From contig CANPXV010000001.1 in the NCBI GenBank assembly GCA_947586855.1, forward strand, positions 1 to 64,000: a stretch of DNA of 64,000 bases, given 5' to 3'. Shown in pieces: positions 16,413 to 25,174 of this stretch. The position numbers were made by a program, and so were the translations under genes. The first letter of the stretch is position 1, and each line of letters opens with the position of its first letter. Under the pieces are notes generated by a model that was given only the letters and a program-made list of their open reading frames with translations, ran no database searches and was not told where the DNA came from. Origin of the DNA: an uncultured Clostridia bacterium (GTDB lineage Bacteria > Bacillota > Clostridia > Christensenellales > CAG-314).

Positions 16413-18107
16413 TCAGTCGGTTAGTCCTTTGTTGAGCTTTATTTCTTCCACTATCTGCCAATTGTCAAAGTCTCGTGCGTCCCCCACCACCTTGTAGCGG
16501 ACGGAATGCAGCTCTCTCGCATAGGAATTGTAGACGGTGTAGCGTTCGACAATGGCGTCCTCGGCAATGTCGAACACCGACGTGCCATAGTTCTGCGAGG
16601 GGGTGATGCCCGCCGATTTGAATACCGTTGCCCACAGATTTTCGTGCGAGGTGGGCGCAACGGACTTGACAAGTTTGGCGTTGGTTGCGCCCGACGGCTT
16701 GACAAACAGCGCCGTCAGCTTGGGCTGCGTGATGTGGCCGTCGCCCGTCACGTTGACCATGGGGTGATCGCCCGTGATGATGATGGTTGCCTCGTCGTAC
16801 AGCCCGTTGGCTTTGAGATTGTCGATATACTGCTGTATGGTGGCAAAGCTATCCAGCGTGCACTGCGCCCCGATGACGGGCTCCACTGCGCTGTGGCAGC
16901 CGTCCATATGTATAAAGTAGAACGCCTTGTCCGGCCCGCTTTGGAAGGCCGTTTGCGGCACATGCGCCGTAGAATACTTGGCGTTGCCGGCCGAATCCGA
17001 CTCCTCGATGTAGTTGTTGCTGGTGGCGGAATCCACCGGGAAAACCCGTTTGAGAAAGTAGAACGAATCCCTGTACAGGCCCACTTCTACCACGCTGAAC
17101 GCCAACTGCACCCTGTTGGATACATCGTAGCTGGCGCTTGGCGCACGGTTGGCGATGTAGTCGGGCAGGTCCTTGGCGTCCTCGAAGCAATAGTACTGCT
17201 GAGTGTACAGATTGACGCTGTATCCGTTGTTGTGCAGCTCGTTTAGCGGCAGAGGATTTTTGTAGCTCTCCCGCAGCCAGCTTGCCCGCATCATGCGAGG
17301 GTCGTACTCGTTGCCCGTCAACATGTAGGCCACCGCAGGAAACGTGTGCGAATAGCTGGAAAGGTGCGCCTGAAACCAAGTGAAGCCTTGCAAATTGTCA
17401 AACACCTGCGGCTGCTTGCGATAGGCCTCCTCGGCAAAGCTCTCGTCAAAGCGGTCCACAATGAACCAATATATGTTGGACTTGGTTGCCGCCGTGCGCA
17501 AATTGGCCTCGGTAAGCACATATCGCTCGGTCTGCACTGAGTTATCCGATTGCCTGTCGTAGATCTCGCTGTGGGTGATGGCCACAAAAATGGGCGACAC
17601 CACCTGCGTGGACAGTACGATGAGCGCCAATACCCCCCCCCACAAGGAAATTATCTGCTTTTTGTCATTGAGGCAGGCCAACACAATGCCCGCCGCCAAC
17701 ACAACCACCCAGAGAGCGGCATTGAGCGAGGCGGTAAGCATGGATATGCCTTCGCCTTCGAGGTAGTCGCCGCCCAGCGAATTCAGATGGCCGTTGAGAT
17801 AGTTGCCCTGCACAAAGCACAAAAAGGGCACCAATATCAGGATAGCGCTAACCACACGGAACGCCCGCTTGGGCAAAAAGAACAATATCGCAAACAGCGC
17901 AAAGGTTATCAGAAAGAAAAACCCTATGCACACGGGCAAAAAGTCGCCCAGCGCAAAAACATATTGTTGATAGTTGGCCGCATACACCTCAAATGGCACA
18001 CTGACCAGCAGCGTAAGCGGCAACAAAACGGCCACCATCAGCGAACAAATCGTCCTCTTGATGATAGCTTGTTTGGTGGGCTCGACACGTTGCTTTGATG
18101 TTTTCAT
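16413..18107 (-). CDS. Alkaline-phosphatase-superfamily membrane enzyme, copy 2
   Basis: A 564-residue tandem paralogue of the next gene, with the same order of five membrane helices followed by a sulfatase-like domain. The conserved parts include NIYWFIVDRFDESF, SYSHTFPAVAYMLTG and ITGDHP. The C-terminal 100 residues are nearly identical between copies (for example KSVAPTSHENLWATVFKSAG), pointing to a fairly recent duplication. ATG 18107 is preferred; the in-frame extension to 18191 would run through the promoter. A consensus promoter places its -10 box only seven bases before the ATG, so the mRNA may be leaderless. It is the first gene of a four-gene operon. Confidence 0.75.
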   Translation of the reverse strand: MKTSKQRVEPTKQAIIKRTICSLMVAVLLPLTLLVSVPFEVYAANYQQYVFALGDFLPVCIGFFFLITFALFAILFFLPKRAFRVVSAILILVPFLCFVQGNYLNGHLNSLGGDYLEGEGISMLTASLNAALWVVVLAAGIVLACLNDKKQIISLWGGVLALIVLSTQVVSPIFVAITHSEIYDRQSDNSVQTERYVLTEANLRTAATKSNIYWFIVDRFDESFAEEAYRKQPQVFDNLQGFTWFQAHLSSYSHTFPAVAYMLTGNEYDPRMMRASWLRESYKNPLPLNELHNNGYSVNLYTQQYYCFEDAKDLPDYIANRAPSASYDVSNRVQLAFSVVEVGLYRDSFYFLKRVFPVDSATSNNYIEESDSAGNAKYSTAHVPQTAFQSGPDKAFYFIHMDGCHSAVEPVIGAQCTLDSFATIQQYIDNLKANGLYDEATIIITGDHPMVNVTGDGHITQPKLTALFVKPSGATNAKLVKSVAPTSHENLWATVFKSAGITPSQNYGTSVFDIAEDAIVERYTVYNSYARELHSVRYKVVGDARDFDNWQIVEEIKLNKGLTD

Positions 18108-18114
18108 AACTCTA

Positions 18115-18142
18115 ATTATATAAATTAAAAGAAAATTGTCAA
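18115..18142 (-). promoter_or_regulatory. Promoter of the surface-polymer operon (predicted leaderless)
   Basis: The minus strand has TTGACA (18137-18142), 16 bases, then TATAAT (18115-18120). Only TAGAGTT separates the -10 box from the ATG at 18107, so transcription should begin at or next to the start codon. Confidence 0.8.
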
Positions 18143-18208
18143 CGAAAACAGTTGACTTTTGTTTAGTTTTCTTTTTCGCCAAAATCGGCACAGATTGCGC
18201 CCGATTGT

Positions 18209-18257
18209 GACAAAATGTTCACAAAAAATACAAAATTTGACAAAATGTACACAAAAC
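18209..18257. repeat. Pair of direct repeats, likely operator
   Basis: Two 19-base near-identical sequences, GACAAAATGTTCACAAAA (from 18209) and GACAAAATGTACACAAAA (from 18239), lie exactly 30 bases (about three helical turns) apart. They end just before the -35 box of the importer operon. The first also sits in a TTGTGA-N8-TCACAA dyad. A dimeric activator or repressor site is likely, but the regulator is unknown. Confidence 0.6.
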
Positions 18258-18259
18258 GC

Positions 18260-18289
18260 TTGACACTGCCGCCTCGTTAGCTATATTAT
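18260..18289 (+). promoter_or_regulatory. Promoter of the ABC importer / cytidylyltransferase operon
   Basis: TTGACA (18260-18265) and TATTAT (18284-18289) are 18 bases apart. The start codon follows at 18331 after AAGGACAAAGG. Confidence 0.75.
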
Positions 18290-18330
18290 CTTGACGTACT
18301 TTCAAAATTTGAACAAGGACAAAGGCAAAA

Positions 18331-19329
18331 ATGAAGAGAGTTATTGCTTTGCTTTTGGTGTTTGTGGCTCTGTGCGGGGCCGCCGTGCTGAAAAGCGTGC
18401 TGGCCAACAGCGGCGAATCGGTGATCGTGTACACCTCTATGGAAGATTACGCCGTGGAGCTGCTGCAACAACGCCTGGCGGAGAAGTTTCCGCAGCACGA
18501 CATCCGCATAGCCACCAAATCCACGGGCGACATCGCCACCAAGGTGTTGGAGGAGGGCGAGCATTGCGAGGCGGACGTCGTGTTTGGGCTGGAATACGCC
18601 TACATCGAAAAGCTCATCGCCAACGACAGAATCTACAACATGGGGGATCGCTACGACATGTCGGTGTTTGCCGATGATCTGGTGAGCGACCTCAACAGAA
18701 ACTACATTGTACCCTGCGCAAGGCAGGGCATCACCGTCATCGTCAACAACAAGGTGCTGACCGACAAGGGGCTGCCCAAGCCCACAAGCTATGCGCAGCT
18801 TACCGACCCCTGCTACAAGGGGCTGCTGTCCATGCCCTCGCCCAAAAGCTCCGGCACGGGCTACGCATTTTATCTGGCGATGGTAAATTTGCTGGGAGAG
18901 GAGCAGGCGCTGCACTACTTTGACGAATTTGCCGGCAACGTGCTGCAATTTACGTCATCCGGGTCGGCGCCCGTCAACAACCTCAAAAAGCAAGAGGTGG
19001 CCGTGGGCATTGGCATGATCTCGCAGGCGGCGGAGGAAATCACCGCAGGCCACAGCGAGTTGGAGATAGTTGTTGCGCAGGAGGGCGCATGCTTTGGCAG
19101 CTATGCTTCCTTTGTGGTAAACGGCAAGCAGAGCGACGCTGCGCTGGACATCATGGACTACCTGTACAACGAGTTTACCGACGAGTGCTGCGGCAAATAC
19201 TATCCCGAGCTGATCTTCAAGGACAGGGAGTACTCGGTGGAGAACTTTCCCAAAAACCTTGCCTACTGCGATATGAGCAACAACACTATGGCCCGCAAAG
19301 AGGATCTGCTGGCCAAATGGGGGTACTGA
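18331..19329 (+). CDS. ABC importer solute-binding protein (Fe3+/polyamine/aminoethylphosphonate-type)
   Basis: A 332-residue exported binding protein with an N-terminal hydrophobic signal (residues 4-22, no convincing lipobox). The fold features of the FbpA/PotD/PhnS cluster are seen: VIVYTSMEDY at the start of the mature part, NRNYIVPCARQGITVIVNN in the middle and a PSPKSSGTGYAF segment about residue 168. Such proteins bind iron, polyamines or 2-aminoethylphosphonate outside the cell. The stop TGA shares one base with the following ATPase start. Operon context with a LicC-like enzyme favours a choline- or aminoethylphosphonate-type ligand over iron, as an inference. Confidence 0.8.
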   Translation: MKRVIALLLVFVALCGAAVLKSVLANSGESVIVYTSMEDYAVELLQQRLAEKFPQHDIRIATKSTGDIATKVLEEGEHCEADVVFGLEYAYIEKLIANDRIYNMGDRYDMSVFADDLVSDLNRNYIVPCARQGITVIVNNKVLTDKGLPKPTSYAQLTDPCYKGLLSMPSPKSSGTGYAFYLAMVNLLGEEQALHYFDEFAGNVLQFTSSGSAPVNNLKKQEVAVGIGMISQAAEEITAGHSELEIVVAQEGACFGSYASFVVNGKQSDAALDIMDYLYNEFTDECCGKYYPELIFKDREYSVENFPKNLAYCDMSNNTMARKEDLLAKWGY

Positions 19330-20120
19330 TGAACAACGAACAAACGGTAAAACTTAGCGTGCAACACCTCACCAAGCACTACGACAACGAGGGCGCCAAC
19401 GCCATCGAGGATATTTCCTTTGACGTGTTCGACGGCGAGTTTTTGTCCATATTGGGGCCAAGCGGCTGCGGCAAATCCACCGTCATCAAGATTTTGATTG
19501 GACTGCTTGCGCCCACTTCCGGCAGGATATTCAAGGACGGGCAGGACATCACCGATTGGAAAATTTCCAAACGGGGCATGGGGATAGTGTTCCAGAACTA
19601 CGCCCTGTTTGAAAACATGACCGTGCGGCAAAACATCGAGTTTGCCCTGCGCCTCAACAAGGAGACCAAGCCCACCGCCAAAGCCGTCACCGACGACCTG
19701 TTGGACAAATTTAACCTGACAGAGCACGCCGACAAAAAGCCGTCCAACCTGTCCGGCGGGCAGCAGCAACGAGTGGCCATAGCGCGCACGTTGGCAATGA
19801 AGCCCGATTTGATACTGTTTGACGAGCCAATGTCCGCACTGGACGCATCCACAAGGTTGGAACTGTGCTCGGAGATAAAGCGTGTGCAGAGGGAGTTCCA
19901 CACCACCATTGTGTACATCACGCACGACCAGGAAGAAGCTTTTTCGCTGTCGGACAGGATAATGGTGATGTCCACGGCACAGATACGGCAGCTGGGCACG
20001 CCGCAGGAGATAATCAATCACCCCGCCGACGACTATGTAAAGAGCTTTGTGTGCGACAACCTCGCCAAAAAGATAGATTCGCTCAATGCGATCGTGGGAG
20101 GCGGCAATGACAAGGCCTGA
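19329..20120 (+). CDS. ABC importer ATP-binding protein
   Basis: This 263-residue ATPase energises the importer. Walker A GPSGCGKSTVIK (about residue 40), Q-loop VFQNYALFENMT, signature LSGGQQQRVAIARTLA and Walker B LILFDEPMSALD are intact, followed by the switch THDQEEAF. It belongs to the spermidine/Fe/phosphonate ATPase group but is shorter than the 350-residue forms and lacks the C-terminal TOBE domain. The ATG at 19329 overlaps the binding-protein stop by one base; GGGGG lies upstream. A frame opening at 19089 is a shadow. Confidence 0.92.
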   Translation: MNNEQTVKLSVQHLTKHYDNEGANAIEDISFDVFDGEFLSILGPSGCGKSTVIKILIGLLAPTSGRIFKDGQDITDWKISKRGMGIVFQNYALFENMTVRQNIEFALRLNKETKPTAKAVTDDLLDKFNLTEHADKKPSNLSGGQQQRVAIARTLAMKPDLILFDEPMSALDASTRLELCSEIKRVQREFHTTIVYITHDQEEAFSLSDRIMVMSTAQIRQLGTPQEIINHPADDYVKSFVCDNLAKKIDSLNAIVGGGNDKA

Positions 20121-21711
20121 CAAAAAAATATCCCGCTACAACCCCAAGCACACCGCCGTGGTGGCCGTTTTGGGCGTGGTGTTGGCGGTTTTTGTGGTGA
20201 TGCCGCTGGTGGCGTTGCTGTGCAAAATCGACGACAAGGCGTGGCAAACCGTTTTTAGCGGGGGTCAGTTCGGCACGGCGCTGCTCAACTCGCTTGTGAC
20301 GACGCTGACGGCCACCGTGATATCTGTACTGCTGGCGTTTGCGTTGGCTTGGGCCATATCCCGCACGGCGATAAGATGCAAAGAGCTGTTCAGCACGCTG
20401 TTTGTGCTGCCTATGCTGATACCGTCCATTTCGCACGGGCTGGGGCTCATCAACCTGTACGGCAACAACGGGCTGCTGACGTTGCTGTTTGGCACCCAAT
20501 CGCACCTGTACGGCTACGTCGGGATAATTTATGGCTCGGTGCTCTACTCCTTCCCCGTGGCGTACCTGATGTTTGTGGACATATTGCGCTACGAGGACTC
20601 CACTGTCTACGACGCCGCCGACGTGCTGGGCATATCCAAATGGCGGCAATTTGTGCATATCACGCTGCCCTACCTCAAAAAGACGCTGATTTCGGTGTTT
20701 TTTACCGTGTTTACGCTGATAATAACCGACTACGGTGTGCCCATTGCGGTGGGCGGCAAGGTCAAAACGCTATCCGTGCTGCTGTACGAAAACGCCGTGG
20801 GACAGTTGGACTACTCGGCGGGGGCGGTGATAGGTCTGTTTTTGCTGATACCCGCTGTGGCCGCATGCCTGATTGATTTCTTCAACAAAAGCACCGACAA
20901 GGTGTCCTTTGTTACCAAACAATTCAGTACCGACAAGCAACGTGTGCGGGACGGCCTTGGCTACACGGTGTGCGCATTGGCAAGCGTGCTGGTGCTTTCG
21001 GTGATATTGCCCTTTTTGGTGCAGGCCTTTACCGTATCCTACCCGACGGATATGCACTTCACACTGCAACACTTTACCGACACATTGGCGGGGCACAACG
21101 GCTGGTACTTTTTGCTCAACTCGGTGCTGATGGCGCTGCTGACTGCATTTGTGGGCATGGCGACGTCCTTTTTGGTGGCATATTGCACCGCAAGGCTGCG
21201 CACTCCGCTGACAAAGGCGCTGCACGCCATATCGCTGCTGTCGCTGGCCATACCGGGGTTGGTGCTGGGACTATCCTACATTATTGTGTTCAAGGCCAGC
21301 TTTTTGTACGGCACGCTTACGCTGCTGATACTTGCCAACACAGTGCACTTTTTTGCCTCGCCCTACCAGATATTGTACAACGCCCTGCTCAAAGTAAACG
21401 TCAACCTCGAATCGGTCGGGCAGGTGCTGAACGTGCCCCGATACCGCATTGTCACCGATTGCATCATGCCGCAATGCCGCTCGTCGCTGGCAGAGGCATT
21501 CTCCTACTTCTTTGTAAACAGCATGATGACCATTTCGGCAGTGGCGTTTTTGTCCACCAACGACAATCAACCGCTGTCGCTGCTGATAAACCAATTTGAG
21601 TCGTACAATATGATAGAGTGCGCCACCGTTGTGGCATTGCTGATACTGACGGTGAACGTGCTGATGAAAACAGCAATATATTTTGTAAAAAAGAGGGCCG
21701 CCCATGCTTAG
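20107..21711 (+). CDS. ABC importer permease with two fused MetI-type domains
   Basis: A 534-residue membrane permease made of two tandem binding-protein-dependent transport domains, each of about six helices. The first EAA-type loop is in DAADVLGISKWRQFVHITLPYLKK (about residue 185), shown here only in part as DAADVLGISKW. The second is ESVGQVLNVPRYRI near residue 445. Fused permeases of this type occur in iron, thiamine and aminoethylphosphonate importers. ATG 20107 has GGGAGG upstream and overlaps the ATPase end by 14 bases. Confidence 0.9.
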   Translation: MTRPDKKISRYNPKHTAVVAVLGVVLAVFVVMPLVALLCKIDDKAWQTVFSGGQFGTALLNSLVTTLTATVISVLLAFALAWAISRTAIRCKELFSTLFVLPMLIPSISHGLGLINLYGNNGLLTLLFGTQSHLYGYVGIIYGSVLYSFPVAYLMFVDILRYEDSTVYDAADVLGISKWRQFVHITLPYLKKTLISVFFTVFTLIITDYGVPIAVGGKVKTLSVLLYENAVGQLDYSAGAVIGLFLLIPAVAACLIDFFNKSTDKVSFVTKQFSTDKQRVRDGLGYTVCALASVLVLSVILPFLVQAFTVSYPTDMHFTLQHFTDTLAGHNGWYFLLNSVLMALLTAFVGMATSFLVAYCTARLRTPLTKALHAISLLSLAIPGLVLGLSYIIVFKASFLYGTLTLLILANTVHFFASPYQILYNALLKVNVNLESVGQVLNVPRYRIVTDCIMPQCRSSLAEAFSYFFVNSMMTISAVAFLSTNDNQPLSLLINQFESYNMIECATVVALLILTVNVLMKTAIYFVKKRAAHA

Positions 21712-22591
21712 TAAAAATCAATTTGACGTGTTGGAGATACTTTCCTCCCAGCAAAACAAACTCTCTCAACGCAAGATCGCCGACCTGCTGGATGTTTCGG
21801 TGGGAAAGGTGAACAAAATCTGGTGCGAGCTGGAACAGGCTGCGCTGGTAAACGACGGACGTATCACGCAAAAAGGCGTCGAGGCGCTGCAACCCTATCG
21901 GGTAAAACGGGCCGTCATTGTGGCGGCGGGATTCGGCTCTCGGTTGGTGCCCATCACGCTGAACACCCCCAAACCGTTGGTGAGGGTGAAGGGTGTGCGT
22001 ATCATCGAGCCGCTGCTGGACGCCCTGACCGAGTGCGGCATAGAGGAAATTTATCTGGTGAGAGGGTATCTGTCCACCCAATTTGACGACCTGCTGTACA
22101 AATATCCCAACATTCGCTTTATCGAAAACCCCTACTACAACGAGGCAAACAATATCAGCTCGGTGTACGCCGCAAGAGAATTTTTGCACAACGCCTACAT
22201 AGCGGAGGCCGATTTGCTGCTGTACAACAAAAAACTGATACGCCGCTACCAATATTGCAGCAACTATCTGGGGATACCCTCAGACGAAACAGACGATTGG
22301 TGCCTCTACCTCAAAAACAACTACATCAACCGACTTGCCGTGGGCGGCAAAGATTGCTACAAGCTGGTGGGGATATCATATTGGACGGAGGAGGACGGCC
22401 GCAAACTGTGCGCCGACATACAACAGTGCATCGCCAGCCCCGGCGGCAAAGAGCGATTTTGGGATCAGGTGCCGTTGGAACTGTGCAAAAACCACTACAA
22501 AGTGTCCGTGCGACGCTGCCAACAACAGGACGTTGTGGAAATTGACACCTTCAACGAGCTGAAAGCCATCGACCCATCCTACAACTGCTAA
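21704..22591 (+). CDS. HTH-cytidylyltransferase fusion, LicC-like
   Basis: A 295-residue protein. Residues 1-58 form a winged-helix DNA-binding domain (LSQRKIADLLDVSVGKVNKI). Residues 65-290 form a nucleotidyltransferase with the pyrophosphorylase signature VAAGFGSRLVPIT, the TPKPLV lysine motif and NPYYNEANNISSVY, typical of choline-phosphate or related cytidylyltransferases (LicC group). Such enzymes activate phosphocholine or aminoethylphosphonate with CTP for attachment to surface polymers. The start overlaps the permease stop by 8 bases. Combined with the importer this suggests salvage and activation of an imported head group. The HTH could regulate the operon. Confidence 0.82.
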   Translation: MLSKNQFDVLEILSSQQNKLSQRKIADLLDVSVGKVNKIWCELEQAALVNDGRITQKGVEALQPYRVKRAVIVAAGFGSRLVPITLNTPKPLVRVKGVRIIEPLLDALTECGIEEIYLVRGYLSTQFDDLLYKYPNIRFIENPYYNEANNISSVYAAREFLHNAYIAEADLLLYNKKLIRRYQYCSNYLGIPSDETDDWCLYLKNNYINRLAVGGKDCYKLVGISYWTEEDGRKLCADIQQCIASPGGKERFWDQVPLELCKNHYKVSVRRCQQQDVVEIDTFNELKAIDPSYNC

Positions 22592-22903
22592 AAAAACCAA
22601 GCGCAGTCCTATAAATCACACAAACGGCGCAAAACAGAACAGTTGCTCGCAAGAGGACTGTTGCAATGAAATTTCTACAAATGACGCCAAAAGCGGCTTG
22701 AAAGTATAATTTCAAGTCGCTTTTTGCATAATTATTCGTTTTTTTTGATAATGTATGCGATTGATACGACTGCATATTTTTTTGCAAAAAAATTTTCTGC
22801 TTTATCTCCCCTTTTTCTCATTTGGCGCAAGACGTGTGCGCTTTTGCCCAAAATACAAGCCGCCCCGTCCTGCGGCGGAGCGACCTGTTAGGAGAAAAAT
22901 CCG
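22592..22903. other. Intergenic region between convergent operons
   Basis: No gene is seen. CAGTCCT (22604-22610) can pair with AGGACTG (22654-22660), and the second element can instead pair in a local hairpin with ACAGT at 22639; the meaning is unclear. A strong plus-strand terminator lies at 22693-22725 and a minus-strand terminator at 22895-22917. The 22726-22890 part is AT-rich, then GC-rich, with no recognisable signal. Confidence 0.5.
22693..22725 (+). terminator. Terminator of the importer / cytidylyltransferase operon
   Basis: An 11-bp stem (GCGGCTTGAAA / TTTCAAGTCGC, one G-U pair) with a 6-base loop is followed by TTTTT. Confidence 0.88.
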
Positions 22904-22917
22904 TCATTGCTTGACGG
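22895..22917 (-). terminator. Terminator overlapping the permease stop codon
   Basis: On the minus strand CCGTCA / TGACGG form a 6-bp stem with loop AGCAA, followed by ATTTTTC. The TGA stop of the MalG-like gene lies within the 3' arm, so the terminator begins inside the coding sequence. Confidence 0.65.
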
Positions 22918-23746
22918 CACCTGCGGATAGACCGCTGATGAGAAATTTGGATAGGGCAAAGTAGAATATCACTATCGGCAAAGCGATAAACACCGACCCT
23001 GCGGCAAAACGTGAGAACTCGGTGTCGTCCAGCGACATCAGCCCCACCGCCACCGTGTACAGATCCTTGTTTTTGAGCAGCAGCTTGGGCAAGATGAAGT
23101 CGCTCCACGGCCACACAAAGGAGCTGAGCAGCGTGTACACTATCATGGGCTTGGCCAGCGGCAATGTGATTTTGACAAAGATCTGAAAGTTGTTTGCGCC
23201 GTCGATACGGGCAGCCTCGTCCACCGATACGGAAATCGTGTCGAAAAAGCCCTTTTGCGTGAGGTAACCCATGGGTGCGCCCGCAGCATAGATGAGTATC
23301 AGCCCCCAATGTTGGTTGATGAGGTTGAACTGCGTGCACAGCAGATACACCGCCGTCATAGTCATAAAGGACGGAAACATGCCCAGCAGCAGCGTTGTTT
23401 TCATCAATGCTTTGCGGCTTTTGAAGCGGAACCGAGACATGCAGTAGGCCGTGAGAATGGTGAGAAAGGTGCCCAGCAGGCTGCTCATCACGGCGATGAA
23501 CAGCGTGTTGGCAAACCATCGGGGATAGTTGTACATGTCGGTATCGGTAAACAGCCGCACAAAGGTGTCGAAGCTGTAGTCGGTGGGGAAAAATCCCTTG
23601 AAGGAGTAGATAGAGCCGCTCTTGGAAAAGGACGCCAGCACCAGCCACAATATGGGAAAGAGAAACACAAACGCCACAGCCAACAAAATGATGTAGGTCA
23701 GCGCAACGCCCAACAGCCTGCGAGGGTGCTTGATGATTTTTTTCAT
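22904..23746 (-). CDS. Maltodextrin-type ABC importer permease, MalG-like
   Basis: A 280-residue inner permease subunit with about six helices. The coupling EAA loop is visible as DEAARIDGANNFQIFVKITL (about residue 195). AGGAGG lies upstream of the ATG, which overlaps the MalF-like stop by four bases. The longer frame to 23887 is inside the upstream gene and is rejected. It works with the genes at 23743 and 25175 to import malto-oligosaccharides; the ATPase is not in this cluster and is probably a shared MsmX-type protein elsewhere. Confidence 0.9.
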   Translation of the reverse strand: MKKIIKHPRRLLGVALTYIILLAVAFVFLFPILWLVLASFSKSGSIYSFKGFFPTDYSFDTFVRLFTDTDMYNYPRWFANTLFIAVMSSLLGTFLTILTAYCMSRFRFKSRKALMKTTLLLGMFPSFMTMTAVYLLCTQFNLINQHWGLILIYAAGAPMGYLTQKGFFDTISVSVDEAARIDGANNFQIFVKITLPLAKPMIVYTLLSSFVWPWSDFILPKLLLKNKDLYTVAVGLMSLDDTEFSRFAAGSVFIALPIVIFYFALSKFLISGLSAGAVKQ

Positions 23747-25161
23747 TGATAGGTATCCTCCTGCCGATAGGACGGGCTGAGAACGTACACCGTCAGAGAA
23801 ATGACGGACGTAACGATAAATATCACAATGGATATTGCGGCGCCGATGCTGTAGTAGTTGTTGTCGATGGACATGTTGTACAGCCAATTGATGAGCAGGT
23901 CGGTGTCGCTTGCCAAAAAGTACCCGTCAAGATACAATCCGCCCCGCAAAAAGTAGAATATGCCAAAGTTGTTGAAGTTGCCGATAAATTGCGATATCAG
24001 CACAGGCATGGTGGCAAACAGCACATAGGGCAGCGTGATTTTGGTAAACTGTTTCCAATTGCCGGCGCCGTCCACACGGGCCGCCTCGTACAAGTCGGTG
24101 TTGAGGTTGGACAGTATCCCCGTGGCCAGCAGCATGCTGCTGGGTATGCACAGCCAAGCGTTGACGCCCAACCCTATCAAGCGGGACGACCACTTGGCGT
24201 CGATATCCAGAAATCCCACTGCGCTGCCGCCCGATTGCGTGATGTAGTAGTTGATCGGTCCGCCGTAGGAGAACATAAATTTGAACCCGATAAGCGTGAT
24301 GAACCCCGGCACGGCATAGGCCAATATGGGAAACAACCTCCAAAACACTTTGCCCTTGACGCACTTGCGATTGAGCAGCAAAGCCAACCCCAATCCCGCA
24401 AAATAGTTGATAAAGGTGGACATGACCGCCCAAAGGATGTTCCAACCGAATATGCGGAAGAAGGTGGGCGCAAAGTCGGATAGAGTCAGTATCTTGCCGA
24501 AGTTGTCCAGCCCCACCCAATCGATAAGTCGGGGCGGAACCACCGTGCCGCCGTAGTTGGTGAAGGCTATCAATATCATAAAGATGATGGGCAACACGCA
24601 AAACACGCACACGCCCAATATGGGCAGCGCCAACGCAACCTTGTAGAAGTTGCGATCCAGCAGCGACGACAGCTCCTTGCGGAAAGTGGGCGGCGTTTTG
24701 AGGCAGTCGTAGGCCGATTGCGTGCGGTAGACGTCCCTGATGTTGGCCGTGTACACCACCGCATACAGCACCAACGCTATCACCGACAAAATGCCCAACA
24801 GCAGCATGATGACGGAGTTGTCACCCTCGATGCCGTACCAGGCGTTGCCCTCTACCGTGCCCAGCGTAAACAAGCCCACCAGGCCCTTGGCGCCCACAAA
24901 CACAAAAAACAGCACCATCGCCGCCTGCACCGCCAAAAATATCAGCCCCTTGGCCCATTGGTGATACAGCAGCTGCCCCAGCCCCATCACAAGGCAGGAC
25001 GCCGCCACCTTGCCATTGGCGTTTTTGAGGAAGTCGCAAAAGGTGTGCCATCTGACGGCAAAGCGGGCGGGCAAGGCCTTGAACCAATCGCCGATATGCG
25101 CCAGCCATTGCCTGCACCCGTTGCCTATTTTTACAAAAAATTGTCGCAATTTTGCAGTCAT
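23743..25161 (-). CDS. Maltodextrin-type ABC importer permease, MalF-like
   Basis: A 472-residue permease with an N-terminal extension and about eight helices. The EAA coupling loop YEAARVDGAGNWKQFTKITL lies near residue 370. The first 130 residues include extra hydrophobic segments (LVMGLGQLLYHQWAKGLIFL) as in many Firmicutes MalF proteins. AGAGG precedes ATG 25161, which is 13 bases after the binding-protein gene. A frame start at 25197 lies in the upstream gene and is rejected. Confidence 0.9.
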   Translation of the reverse strand: MTAKLRQFFVKIGNGCRQWLAHIGDWFKALPARFAVRWHTFCDFLKNANGKVAASCLVMGLGQLLYHQWAKGLIFLAVQAAMVLFFVFVGAKGLVGLFTLGTVEGNAWYGIEGDNSVIMLLLGILSVIALVLYAVVYTANIRDVYRTQSAYDCLKTPPTFRKELSSLLDRNFYKVALALPILGVCVFCVLPIIFMILIAFTNYGGTVVPPRLIDWVGLDNFGKILTLSDFAPTFFRIFGWNILWAVMSTFINYFAGLGLALLLNRKCVKGKVFWRLFPILAYAVPGFITLIGFKFMFSYGGPINYYITQSGGSAVGFLDIDAKWSSRLIGLGVNAWLCIPSSMLLATGILSNLNTDLYEAARVDGAGNWKQFTKITLPYVLFATMPVLISQFIGNFNNFGIFYFLRGGLYLDGYFLASDTDLLINWLYNMSIDNNYYSIGAAISIVIFIVTSVISLTVYVLSPSYRQEDTYQ

Positions 25162-25174
25162 TGTTGATGTCCTC

